Assembly: GCA_041749015.1 (NCBI GenBank)
Contig: JBGTCD010000061.1
Location: 1 to 17,896 of the forward strand
DNA from: JBGTCD01 sp041749015
GTDB lineage: Bacteria; Bacteroidota; Bacteroidia; Cytophagales; Cyclobacteriaceae
Length of the DNA stretch: 17,896 nt
Direction of reading: 5' to 3'
Below, piece after piece: positions 8,664 to 15,686 of this stretch. Below the pieces are notes generated by a model that saw only the letters and a program-made list of their open reading frames with translations, did no database searches and had not been told where the DNA came from. Made by a program: the position numbers and the translations under genes. The first letter of the stretch is position 1, and the number at the start of each line of letters is the position of its first letter.

Positions 8664-9734
8664 TCAATTCAAGGTGTTGATATTCACTGAAGATCCATCA
8701 TTTATTTGTAGGACACCTGAGGTGATCAAGGTGTCTGAAGCTGCAATCCCACTGATGATCTCTACATCCCTCTCTGTACGGATACCAATTTCGACGCTTA
8801 CCAAACGGGATTTGCCGTTTTTATACAAATAGACCTTATGCCCGGTAAGTTCCGGCACCACGGCCTCTGTCGGTGCCATCAGGGCATTTTCCTGAGCCTC
8901 GAGGATCACTTCAATCCTGGCAAATTGCCCGGGTACTAATTTTCTTTCTTTGTTGGGACTGATAGCCCGCAGCTTTAGGGTACGTGTAACGGGATCTATT
9001 TCCGGCTCTATGGCATAAATTTTTCCTGTAAATGATTCAGGCTGTCCCTCTACTTTAAAGTTTATTACATCATCCCTTTTAATTTTATTGAGATATTTGC
9101 CCGGTACAGAAAACTCAACCTTAATAGGGTCAATATTATAAAAAGTGGCAATAGGGTCACTGCTGGTAATATAAGTACCCAAACTCACTAATCGCAACCC
9201 TACAATACCGTCAAATGGTGCGATTACCTTTGATCGAGCAATCTGGGCATCGATCACCTGCATATCGGCTTCCACTCCTTTGAGCTCCGTAAATGCCCTA
9301 TCATACTCTTCCTGGCTGATGGCTTCCCGCTCCAGGAGCCGCTTTTGTCTAAATTCCGTGTCTTTCAAAAGCTTTTGTGTGGTAACCAACTTGGCCCTTT
9401 GAGCCTTAAGTTCATCGTCATTGATTTGAACCATCAATTTCCCTTTCTTAATAAAATCACCTTCTTCAAAAAATATTCCGGTAATCTTTCCTGATGATTC
9501 GCATCTTAATTGAAGCGATTCGTTGGCAATAACCGAACCCGTAACGTTCAATTTGTTTTCTAATCTTTCAGGTTTTACTATTTTTGCATTTACGGGAATG
9601 GCCATCTGATTGCGCTGAACAGGTTGGGCATTGGCTGATTCTTTACCTAAAAAATCCAGTTTTGGCCAGGCTATCAGGAATATAATGATCAAAATGATGA
9701 TCACAAGGAGTGTATTTTTGGCAACTTTGCTCAT
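8664..9734 (-). CDS. RND efflux periplasmic adaptor (membrane fusion protein)
   Basis: Links the inner-membrane RND pump to the outer-membrane channel. The 356-residue protein has an N-terminal membrane anchor (about 8-23) without a lipobox Cys, so it is a signal-anchor adaptor and not a lipoprotein. Domain order is: first half of the lipoyl domain (about 65-108), alpha-helical hairpin (about 109-165), second lipoyl half with VIAPFDGIVG (170-179), beta-barrel (about 205-285) and membrane-proximal domain to about 350. It is the first gene of the operon. No transcriptional regulator gene sits beside it, although a weak dyad lies upstream at 9807-9836. Confidence 0.94.
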   Translation of the reverse strand: MSKVAKNTLLVIIILIIIFLIAWPKLDFLGKESANAQPVQRNQMAIPVNAKIVKPERLENKLNVTGSVIANESLQLRCESSGKITGIFFEEGDFIKKGKLMVQINDDELKAQRAKLVTTQKLLKDTEFRQKRLLEREAISQEEYDRAFTELKGVEADMQVIDAQIARSKVIAPFDGIVGLRLVSLGTYITSSDPIATFYNIDPIKVEFSVPGKYLNKIKRDDVINFKVEGQPESFTGKIYAIEPEIDPVTRTLKLRAISPNKERKLVPGQFARIEVILEAQENALMAPTEAVVPELTGHKVYLYKNGKSRLVSVEIGIRTERDVEIISGIAASDTLITSGVLQINDGSSVNINTLN

Positions 9735-9806
9735 TGGTTTAATAATCTTCCTGGGATAAAGATGAAACTATTTAAGGTAAATCAGGTTGATAATTTTACG
9801 TGTGGC

Positions 9807-9836
9807 TAACAAATTCGTTCAACGGTATGTTCGTTA
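9807..9836. promoter_or_regulatory. Imperfect dyad upstream of the RND operon, possible operator
   Basis: The ends of this 30-bp stretch are near-inverted (TAACAAA and TTCGTTA, 6 of 7 pairs), and it also holds two direct TTCGTT half-sites (9814-9819 and 9830-9835) 16 bases apart. It lies 73 bases before the adaptor start and 10 bases before the decayed gene at 9847. A TetR-type operator is conceivable for an efflux operon, but no regulator gene is adjacent and I find no good -7 box. This is speculative. Confidence 0.2.
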
Positions 9837-9846
9837 TTTACTTTAT

Positions 9847-10269
9847 ATGTTTAAACAAATATATTTCTTTTTTGCCTTTTTCCTAATAGGGTTAATTTTT
9901 CTTGGTAGCTGTCAGGAGGATATAGCAAACCTGTTTCACAATCGCATGAAAACGAGGATGTGATCATATTAGGAGATTGGAATGATCACTTCATTGACGT
10001 CGAAACCGATCAGTTTGTCAATGCATTTTTGAATTTTATCAGTGACTCATTGACCTATGCCTTTGCAGACATGATAATAGCAGATGGCAGGGTTTCCGAT
10101 TTTTCCTGCCCTTCCTGGCCCAGCCACCTTGACCATATTTTGATTTCCCAAGGACTTTTTGATCAGGTTTTGTATGTGCGAACACTGCGGGTAAACGTAT
10201 GTAATGTACCCCTCGCAAATTTCTGACCATAGGCCGGTGATGATCTCACTCGATAGGAAAAGGGATTAG
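9847..10269 (+). pseudogene. Decayed endonuclease/exonuclease/phosphatase (EEP) family lipoprotein
   Basis: Remnant read in three frames. Frame A (ATG 9847 to TGA 9963) is a lipoprotein signal peptide: a hydrophobic FFFAFFLIGLIF, then lipobox LGSC with Cys20. Frame B is open over about 9939-10226. It carries EEP-domain signatures: VIILGDWND (the metal/nucleotide-site GDxND), YAFADM, and WPSHLDHILIS (the conserved SxLDHI). Frame C (about 10198 to TAG 10269) gives YPSQISDHRPV, the canonical C-terminal SDHRPV of the same superfamily. Only about 15 codons separate the signal peptide from GDWND, where an intact EEP domain would have well over 100 residues, so the N-terminal catalytic half has been deleted. 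A second one-base shift separates the last motif. The ancestral stop overlaps the convergent coaE stop. Sequencing error might explain one frameshift but not the missing domain half. Confidence 0.82.
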
Positions 10270-10862
10270 GATAATTCCTTAAAGAGTTTTAAAACCTGAG
10301 GAAGGACCATATTCTTTTCATCATTATTGATTACAGCCTGAGATCGGGCTTCTTTTTCGCTTTCAGGCATTTGCTTATCGATGATGTCCCGGATCTGTGA
10401 TTTGGAGCGGTGTGGATCCCTGGTCAGTACTCTTTTTATCCTAAGAGATTCCGGGGCAGTCACTGTGATGATGAAATCCAGGTTTTTATAGCTTCCCGAC
10501 TCGAAAAGCAGGGCTGCTTCCTTGATCAGCCATGGAGCATCCTGATTTTTAATTACCCATTCTGCAAAATCCGTCCCTACTGCTGGGTGCACGATGCCAT
10601 TGAGCAGCTTCAATTTTGACTCATCGGAGAATACTTCCCTGGCCATCCACTCCCTGTTGAGAGACCCGTCCTCCAGGTAAGATTTATCCCCAAAAGTTTT
10701 AAGAATATCGGACTTTACTTTTTGGGTTTCATGCATTAGGGCTTTGGCCCTTGAGTCAGCATCATAGGAAGGTATGCCGAGGGTATTAAATATTTTGCAA
10801 ACCAATGACTTGCCCGACCCTATCCCTCCGGTGATGCCTACCAGTTTGGGCTTGGGACTCAT
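10266..10862 (-). CDS. coaE: Dephospho-CoA kinase
   Basis: Last step of coenzyme A synthesis: ATP-dependent phosphorylation of the 3'-hydroxyl of dephospho-CoA, in the cytoplasm. The 198 residues are typical. The P-loop is GGIGSGKS (12-19). The dephospho-CoA-binding DADSRAKA (34-41) and the mid-domain EAALLFESG precede FIITVTAPESLRIKRVLTRD, with the Arg-rich lid typical of the family. The start overlaps the ybbR-like stop as ATGA, so it is the last gene of the yajC-ybbR-coaE group. Its stop overlaps that of the convergent decayed EEP gene. Confidence 0.96.
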   Translation of the reverse strand: MSPKPKLVGITGGIGSGKSLVCKIFNTLGIPSYDADSRAKALMHETQKVKSDILKTFGDKSYLEDGSLNREWMAREVFSDESKLKLLNGIVHPAVGTDFAEWVIKNQDAPWLIKEAALLFESGSYKNLDFIITVTAPESLRIKRVLTRDPHRSKSQIRDIIDKQMPESEKEARSQAVINNDEKNMVLPQVLKLFKELS

Positions 10863-11815
10863 CGCTTACCGATTTTGACGGGCTTGGGAGGAATTAACCG
10901 AATGAAATCGGGGTAACTCACCCCCACAGGGGTAACAGTGGAATCACTGCGGTTTATATCTGAAAATCTCAAAGCAAAATTGAAATCCGGTACCCCAATT
11001 TCATCGCGCCGACCCTTGCCCACTTCATATTTAATGGTGATCAAGGTATCATTGGCCGACAAGTTCCAATCATCTGGAAAACCCACCGGGGTGGCTGGTA
11101 CACGCAGAGTTTCTTTGATAAACTCATCTACCTGAAAATTAACATTGACCAGCTCCGGATCTTTTTTGAATACTTTTGGTCTATCAACGGAAAGAGTTAT
11201 CTCCACATTTCGATCAAAATTTCTATTGATGCGGGTCCTGTCAATTTTTAACTTAATAGGGTCTTCTATACCGTCAAGAATTTCTTTTGGGCCTTCAATC
11301 CATACGGTATCAGGCAAAATCCTTACCGGACTTACTACCCGATAATTTTCAGCCAAATCAATACCGAGTGTATCAATCTCAAGATTGAATTTTTGCTTTC
11401 TCAGCTCCTGGATATTAATTCTCAGGGTATCGGAAACGAGGTAATTAATCTGAAAATCACTTAGCTCATCAGAGAGGATTGATAAAAGGCCCGAAGCTAC
11501 CATACGCCGGACCTCTACAGGGTTTTCTAATGGAATTTTAATCGTTTTGGTATTTATCCCTACACTCTTTCGAAACAAATTCCAACCGCCTCCAGTGAGA
11601 TTTACCTGAACATTTTCTGGAAGTTTGTCTACGACAATCAAGCCCTCTGCGTCAAACTCAAATTCAATAGGCTGCGAAATAGAAGTAGTGTAAGTCTTAT
11701 TGAGGGCATTAAAAAACCAGAAAGTGGTAGCCGTCAGGATACATAGGAGGATGATCCTCCATGATCCTATTGGATTAAATCGGAGACTGCCCAACCACTT
11801 TCTGAATTGGTCCAT
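10859..11815 (-). CDS. YbbR-like domain protein, membrane anchored
   Basis: 318 residues with one N-terminal membrane segment (about 18-36, WRIILLCILTATTFWFFNAL) and a beta-rich extracytoplasmic region. The motif KLPENVQVNLTGGGWNLF (about 64-81) is the typical first YbbR repeat, and VSPVRILPDTVWIEGPKEIL (about 161-180) begins a later one. In Firmicutes YbbR (CdaR) proteins modulate the diadenylate cyclase CdaA. In Bacteroidota the role is not settled, and no cyclase gene is present here. It starts 3 bases after yajC and overlaps coaE by 4 bp, so the three are co-transcribed. Confidence 0.85.
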   Translation of the reverse strand: MDQFRKWLGSLRFNPIGSWRIILLCILTATTFWFFNALNKTYTTSISQPIEFEFDAEGLIVVDKLPENVQVNLTGGGWNLFRKSVGINTKTIKIPLENPVEVRRMVASGLLSILSDELSDFQINYLVSDTLRINIQELRKQKFNLEIDTLGIDLAENYRVVSPVRILPDTVWIEGPKEILDGIEDPIKLKIDRTRINRNFDRNVEITLSVDRPKVFKKDPELVNVNFQVDEFIKETLRVPATPVGFPDDWNLSANDTLITIKYEVGKGRRDEIGVPDFNFALRFSDINRSDSTVTPVGVSYPDFIRLIPPKPVKIGKR

Positions 11816-11818
11816 GGG

Positions 11819-12142
11819 TTACTTTTTAAGTCCTTTCGAAGCCTCCAGAGAGATCGCTGTTTTCTGAAAAACAATCCTGGTTGATTTATCGACCTCCAGC
11901 ACTACCCTTGTATCCTCCACACCAATGACCTTACCATAAATGCCCCCTATGGTTACTACCTCATCACCTTTTTTGATTTCTTCAATAAATTTCTTTTGGT
12001 CCTTTTGCTTCTTTTGCTGTGGCCGGATCATAAAGAAATAGAAGATCAAAATAAATCCAACAAGCAGAATCATGAAATTATAGTTGCCCTCTGTCTCTGC
12101 CTGGGCTTGTAATTGTTGTTGTAAAATCAGGGTATTAAACAT
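11819..12142 (-). CDS. yajC: Sec translocon accessory subunit YajC
   Basis: Small inner-membrane protein that associates with SecDF-YidC and the SecYEG translocon. The 107 residues hold one membrane helix (about 23-41, FMILLVGFILIFYFFMI), then the hallmark RPQQKKQKDQKK. The cytoplasmic beta-domain follows, with GDEVVTIGGIYGKV and VVLEVDKSTRIVFQKTAI. It starts 31 bases after a strong terminator that closes the upstream gene, so it probably has its own promoter in or around 12143-12183, which I cannot pin down. No secD or secF is present in the window. Confidence 0.96.
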   Translation of the reverse strand: MFNTLILQQQLQAQAETEGNYNFMILLVGFILIFYFFMIRPQQKKQKDQKKFIEEIKKGDEVVTIGGIYGKVIGVEDTRVVLEVDKSTRIVFQKTAISLEASKGLKK

Positions 12143-12172
12143 GTTATTTATAATTAATTGTAAGTGCTAAGT

Positions 12173-12209
12173 AAAATAAAAAACCCAACACCCGAAAACA
12201 GGCATTGGG
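12173..12209 (-). terminator. Rho-independent terminator after the DUF1573 gene
   Basis: Read on the minus strand, the hairpin CCCAATGCCT / GGGTGTTGGG forms 10 pairs (3 of them G-U in RNA) around a 6-base loop. It is followed at once by TTTTTTATTTT. It lies 27 bases past the DUF1573 stop and separates nusB-ytxH-DUF1573 from yajC-ybbR-coaE. On the plus strand there is no T-run after the stem. Confidence 0.85.
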
Positions 12210-12235
12210 ATAATAAATGAATTTCTGTCCTAAAA

Positions 12236-12796
12236 TTACCGGCCTCCCTCCATTTGGGAGCCATCCTCTTTAGGAATTACATTTGATTTCAATCTCAAAA
12301 ATGTTTGTTTCGGCCATGTATTGGCAGTCACAGTGACACTTTTATTCTGGATATTTTTTCTGCCTTTACTATCAAACTTTACCCTGATTTCCCCGGTTTC
12401 ACCCACTGGAATCGGCTTTTTGGTAAAATCTGGTACAGTACATCCGCATGAGCCTTGAGCATTTTGAATGATTAATGGTGCCTCACCGGTGTTGGTAAAG
12501 GTAAATACATGTTCTACGACCTCTCCCTCATTAATGGAACCAAAGTCATGGTCCATCTTAGGAAAACTAATTACTGGAAGTGGCCCCTCAGGTGGTGCTT
12601 CTTCATTATTAACCTGGACTGGGTTAGGATCATTATCACGGGCTATTGTGGGTGAGTTCCGATTACCCTCAAGCTCCATTAATCTGGACTCCAACTCCGC
12701 AATTCTCTTTTCAGATTTCTTGTCGCTGGTACAACCAGAAACTATCACTACACCGATTAATAAAAATTGTAAAAAATAATTTGTTATAAGCTTCAT
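12236..12796 (-). CDS. DUF1573-domain lipoprotein
   Basis: 186 residues from the ATG at 12796. A TTG-initiated longer frame to 12835 is rejected because the ATG sits right before a proper lipoprotein signal and behind an A-rich leader. The lipobox is VSGC (Cys22). A short coiled-coil-like segment (about 27-45) and a Pro/Asn/Glu-rich linker (about 46-74) lead to one DUF1573 immunoglobulin-like domain (about 77-160). That domain contains FPKMDHDFG, VFTFTNTGEAPLII and GSCGCTVPDF (Cys117, Cys119), the classic signature. The family is abundant in Bacteroidota, and its molecular role is unknown. It is third in the nusB transcript and is followed by a terminator. Confidence 0.9.
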   Translation of the reverse strand: MKLITNYFLQFLLIGVVIVSGCTSDKKSEKRIAELESRLMELEGNRNSPTIARDNDPNPVQVNNEEAPPEGPLPVISFPKMDHDFGSINEGEVVEHVFTFTNTGEAPLIIQNAQGSCGCTVPDFTKKPIPVGETGEIRVKFDSKGRKNIQNKSVTVTANTWPKQTFLRLKSNVIPKEDGSQMEGGR

Positions 12797-12842
12797 TTCT
12801 TTTTTTGGTTTTTTTGATGAACAATTCCCAATCAAAAATAAT

Positions 12843-13181
12843 TTATTTTTTTGGGGTTTTTGCTGCTTTTTCAGCGGCCTTTTCTGCTCCTTTGATCTGA
12901 CCGATCAACTCGTCTACATCTTCCAGGAGCTTTTCTGCTTTGGTTTTAGCTTCTTTTACTACTTTTTCACTCTCCGACCTTGCAAAACTTATAGGAACCT
13001 CTTTCCCAGACATCAAGTCCTCTACAAGCTCCTCCAGTTTTTTCTTGTACTTATCTAACTGATAACTTAGTTTATCCCTGGTGTTGGAGCCTTTATCAGG
13101 GGCATATAAAATCCCTAAAAGGGCGCCCGTTGCGGCTCCCAATAAAAATGCAAATAGTGAATTTCCAGAATTTTTTGCCAT
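12843..13181 (-). CDS. YtxH-domain (gas vesicle/stress-type) small membrane protein
   Basis: 112 residues. The N-terminal membrane segment LFAFLLGAATGALLGILYAPDKG (about 9-31) is the YtxH signature: a small-residue helix ending in LYAPxxG. The remainder is a charged, Lys/Glu/Ala-rich predicted coiled coil ending in an Ala/Lys tail. YtxH proteins are widespread and stress-associated in some bacteria, but their function is not defined. It begins 2 bases after the nusB stop and precedes the DUF1573 gene by 46 bases, so it is co-transcribed with both. Confidence 0.85.
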   Translation of the reverse strand: MAKNSGNSLFAFLLGAATGALLGILYAPDKGSNTRDKLSYQLDKYKKKLEELVEDLMSGKEVPISFARSESEKVVKEAKTKAEKLLEDVDELIGQIKGAEKAAEKAAKTPKK

Positions 13182-13183
13182 AA

Positions 13184-14317
13184 TTATTTATTATCTAATA
13201 GTCCTCTGCCACTTTTACGAATAATTTTCTTTTCTGTTAAATCTTCTGCAATACTATCCAATAATCCGTTAATGAATTGTTTGCTCTTCGGGGTACTATA
13301 CAGCTTTGAAACCTCAATATACTCATTAATCGTAACTTTTACAGGGATACTGCGGAAATTTATCATCTCTGAGATGGCCATCTCAAGTATAATTTTGTCA
13401 GTAGCTGCAATCCGATCTACGTCCCAGTTTTTTGCTTTGGCTGCAATTAGTTCACGGTATTTTTCTTCTACCGAAAGCGTATCATCGTACAAACTAAGGA
13501 AAAATTCCCGGTCTTCTTCCCAGTTATATGAAAACTCTTGAAGCGGAACTTCCACAGCATCAGATTCAATATTTTTTAGAGTCTTATTCACCAGACTCCT
13601 AATGATAGGCCTGTCTTCTGCCCAGTTCAAATCCATGTCCTCCATATGGTCCATGATAGTCTCGCTTTTAAAAATCAGCTTTTTCACGATATGCTGCAAG
13701 ACAGACCGATCCGCTTCAAAGTCGGGCGCTGAGGCAGTATCATACTCCCGGTAGGTTTCATCGGGTTTTAATATATTTTTAAACCAGTCCCGAATTTTTT
13801 CAACATCCCAGGTGATTTTCTCTTTTTTAAATAAGCCTGATAATTTTACATCCTTAATAAAAATTCCGAGAACCGTGTTATTCCTGAAATTACTATGGTC
13901 GTTCTTTTTGTCATTTCCGGAAATATGATGGAACTCCAGCAGCAGAGATAAAATGTAGAGATAAAAATTCCTGATTTTTTCAGCCTCGGTGATCATCTCT
14001 TCCCTAAAATAGCTTCTGTCCTTTTTAACAGAATTATAATAATGATCAATGATTGAATCTACCTTTTCTACAATATGAGCTTCCGGAAGGGCTTCTAAAG
14101 GTTTCTTTTCAGGGTCAAATTTATGATCAAAATATTCCAGGCCTTTAACCTGCTCCTCTTTAAGGAGCTCTTTATCCTGAACCTCCATAGAGTTAAGATC
14201 AAAAGAAAATATCTCCTTTACCCTATCCCTCGCTATATGGAAGTTGGCTTCTCTGGCCCGCTGAAAAGCAAACATGGCCTGCATGGCCTTAATTCTAAGG
14301 GTCCTCCGGTTGAGCAT
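13184..14317 (-). CDS. nusB: Transcription antitermination factor NusB, long Bacteroidota form
   Basis: RNA-binding antitermination/rRNA-synthesis factor. It has 377 residues against about 140 in E. coli. The start MLNRRTLRIKAMQAMFAFQ (1-19) matches the NusB N-terminal helix. The C-terminal segment (about 290-362) is the standard NusB half, with NWDVDRIAATDKIILEMAI, IPVKVTINEYIEVSKLY and QFINGLLDSIAEDL. Between them lie about 250 extra residues, mostly helical and charged. This middle contains a motif W/F-x-x-D/E-R/K, seen at residues 170, 200, 232, 266 and 298, about every 32 residues. Long NusB proteins are usual in Bacteroidota. It is first in a transcript with ytxH-like and DUF1573 genes. 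Confidence 0.92.
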   Translation of the reverse strand: MLNRRTLRIKAMQAMFAFQRAREANFHIARDRVKEIFSFDLNSMEVQDKELLKEEQVKGLEYFDHKFDPEKKPLEALPEAHIVEKVDSIIDHYYNSVKKDRSYFREEMITEAEKIRNFYLYILSLLLEFHHISGNDKKNDHSNFRNNTVLGIFIKDVKLSGLFKKEKITWDVEKIRDWFKNILKPDETYREYDTASAPDFEADRSVLQHIVKKLIFKSETIMDHMEDMDLNWAEDRPIIRSLVNKTLKNIESDAVEVPLQEFSYNWEEDREFFLSLYDDTLSVEEKYRELIAAKAKNWDVDRIAATDKIILEMAISEMINFRSIPVKVTINEYIEVSKLYSTPKSKQFINGLLDSIAEDLTEKKIIRKSGRGLLDNK

Positions 14318-14332
14318 TTCAAAAAATTAAAG

Positions 14333-14372
14333 AACGAATTTAGTATTTTGTTACTGTGTAACGAATTTAATA
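14333..14372. repeat. Direct repeat flanking a small hairpin in the nusB leader
   Basis: AACGAATTTAGTA (14333-14345) recurs as AACGAATTTAATA (14360-14372), 12 of 13 bases alike. Just before the second copy is GTTAC-TGT-GTAAC (14350-14362), a 5-bp stem with a 3-base loop. It lies 16-55 bases upstream of the nusB start. The arrangement is seen directly; a regulatory role is only a guess. Confidence 0.35.
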
Positions 14373-14385
14373 TCGAATAATAAAA

Positions 14386-14393
14386 CAAATTTA
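14386..14393 (-). promoter_or_regulatory. Possible -7 box for nusB
   Basis: TAAATTTG on the minus strand matches the Bacteroidota -7 consensus TAnnTTTG and lies 69 bases before the nusB start. No TTG stands at the expected -33 distance, so the call is weak. nusB could instead be served by read-through from leucine dehydrogenase, since I see no terminator between them. Confidence 0.3.
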
Positions 14394-14406
14394 ACTTTAA
14401 GGTAAA

Positions 14407-15507
14407 CTACCACCGGACCTTCACCTGACCTATCTCCTCTATGCGTTTCGTAGCAAGTTGAATGGCCGCCTCCTGGCTGGATATGGCTTCCTTTTCCGCT
14501 ACATTTAGTATGCTCAGGCAAGTATCATAGATTTTTTCTGCCTGCTGGTATGTTCTCTCACGACTATACCCACCTATGTATTCATTATATACATTAATGA
14601 CACCTCCGGCATTGATCACAAAGTCTGGTGCATAGGTAATGCCCCTGTCCATCAGCATATAGCCGTGTTTGATTTCATCTGCCAATTGGTTGTTGGCAGC
14701 TCCGGCTACAATACTGCATTTCAGTCTCGGTATGGTTTGGTCATTTAAGGAGGCTCCAAGGGCACATGGTGCATAGATGTCCGAATCAATATCGTAAATC
14801 TCATCCTGTCCTACAGGTTTGGCGCCAAAAGCTTCCGCCACTTGTTTCACCTTTTTTTGATCAATATCGGTGATGAATACCTCTGCATTTTCCTTCACGA
14901 GATATTCCACCAGATACATGCCCACCTGTCCTACACCCTGTACCGAGATCTTTTTCCCTGTGAGGGTATCCTTCCCGAATACTTTCTTTGCTGTGGCTTT
15001 CATGCCCATATAAGTACCATAGGCAGTTACCGGTGAGGGATCACCACCACCTCCTGTAGCCTCCGGCAGGCCGGTGACATGGCGTGTTTCCATTGCCACG
15101 TATTCCATGTCACGGGTTTTGATATTGACATCTTCTGCGGTGACGTATTTGCCATTAAGGCTTTCTACAAATTTTCCAAACCGTCTCAAATAGGCTTCGG
15201 TCTTCATGGTTGCTGCATCACCGATGATCACAGCCTTGCCACCACCCAAATTGAGTCCTGTGATAGCGTTTTTAAAGGTCATCCCACGGGAAAGCCGCAA
15301 TACATCAGTTATGGCTTCTTCATCACTGGCATAATTCCACATTCTGGTACCCCCTAGTGCCGGACCCAGGATGGTATTATGAATGCCGATAATCGCCTTA
15401 AGACCAGTAGCCTCATCATGACAAAAAACCACCTGCTCGTGACCCATTGCCGTGACCTGCCCAAAAATAGATTGGCTTGAGCTGGCTTCTATTTCCTTTA
15501 TTTCCAT
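14407..15507 (-). CDS. Leucine dehydrogenase (Glu/Leu/Phe/Val dehydrogenase family)
   Basis: NAD-dependent oxidative deamination of branched-chain amino acids to 2-oxo acids, cytoplasmic. From the ATG at 15507 it has 366 residues, the length typical of leucine dehydrogenase and well short of glutamate dehydrogenases. Substrate-site residues are present: the GPALGGTRMW loop (about 48-57), Lys79 in MTFKNA and Lys91 in NLGGGKAVI, and Asp126 in TAEDVN. The Rossmann motif is GVGQVG (191-196), followed by VFITDID. The PEATGGGGDPSPVTAYG segment is also typical. A longer TTG-started frame to 15597 is rejected because it would begin inside the promoter at 15567-15597. Valine or phenylalanine preference cannot be excluded from sequence. 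Confidence 0.92.
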   Translation of the reverse strand: MEIKEIEASSSQSIFGQVTAMGHEQVVFCHDEATGLKAIIGIHNTILGPALGGTRMWNYASDEEAITDVLRLSRGMTFKNAITGLNLGGGKAVIIGDAATMKTEAYLRRFGKFVESLNGKYVTAEDVNIKTRDMEYVAMETRHVTGLPEATGGGGDPSPVTAYGTYMGMKATAKKVFGKDTLTGKKISVQGVGQVGMYLVEYLVKENAEVFITDIDQKKVKQVAEAFGAKPVGQDEIYDIDSDIYAPCALGASLNDQTIPRLKCSIVAGAANNQLADEIKHGYMLMDRGITYAPDFVINAGGVINVYNEYIGGYSRERTYQQAEKIYDTCLSILNVAEKEAISSQEAAIQLATKRIEEIGQVKVRW

Positions 15508-15566
15508 ATTAACATTAGTTTTGCTCCTGCATGGGCCTGGTAAACCTGATTTTGGAGTACGCTGCG

Positions 15567-15597
15567 CAAAATTACAGTTTTTTTGACAGTATTTCAA
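15567..15597 (-). promoter_or_regulatory. Bacteroidota-type promoter for leucine dehydrogenase
   Basis: On the minus strand TTG (15597-15595) is followed after exactly 20 bases by TAATTTTG (15574-15567). This fits the Bacteroidota sigma consensus of a -33 TTG and a -7 TAnnTTTG. Transcription would start near 15560, leaving a leader of about 50 bases before the ATG at 15507. It supports that ATG over the upstream TTG start. Confidence 0.55.
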
Positions 15598-15638
15598 TGG
15601 TTACCGGAAAGTCCTTCAACAAATTAAATGGTTACACG

Positions 15639-15664
15639 TTGTATAAAAAATTGACGCTATTTTG
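15639..15664 (+). promoter_or_regulatory. Possible promoter for the ABC exporter gene
   Basis: TTG (15639-15641), 16 bases, then TATTTTG (15658-15664), one base short of the TAnnTTTG consensus and with a tighter spacer. It lies 22 bases before the ATG at 15687, in the 179-base divergent gap shared with leucine dehydrogenase. Weak support. Confidence 0.28.
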
Positions 15665-15686
15665 AGTCGGGCAACCACTCAACACC

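Noticed and set aside
10039..10230. A 63-codon minus-strand frame over the decayed EEP gene.
   Set aside because: The plus strand carries the recognisable EEP motifs; the minus frame has no recognisable features.
10859..14317. The nusB-to-coaE block considered as a novel system.
   Set aside because: Each gene is a known housekeeping or conserved envelope gene; I see no defence, toxin or mobile feature among them.
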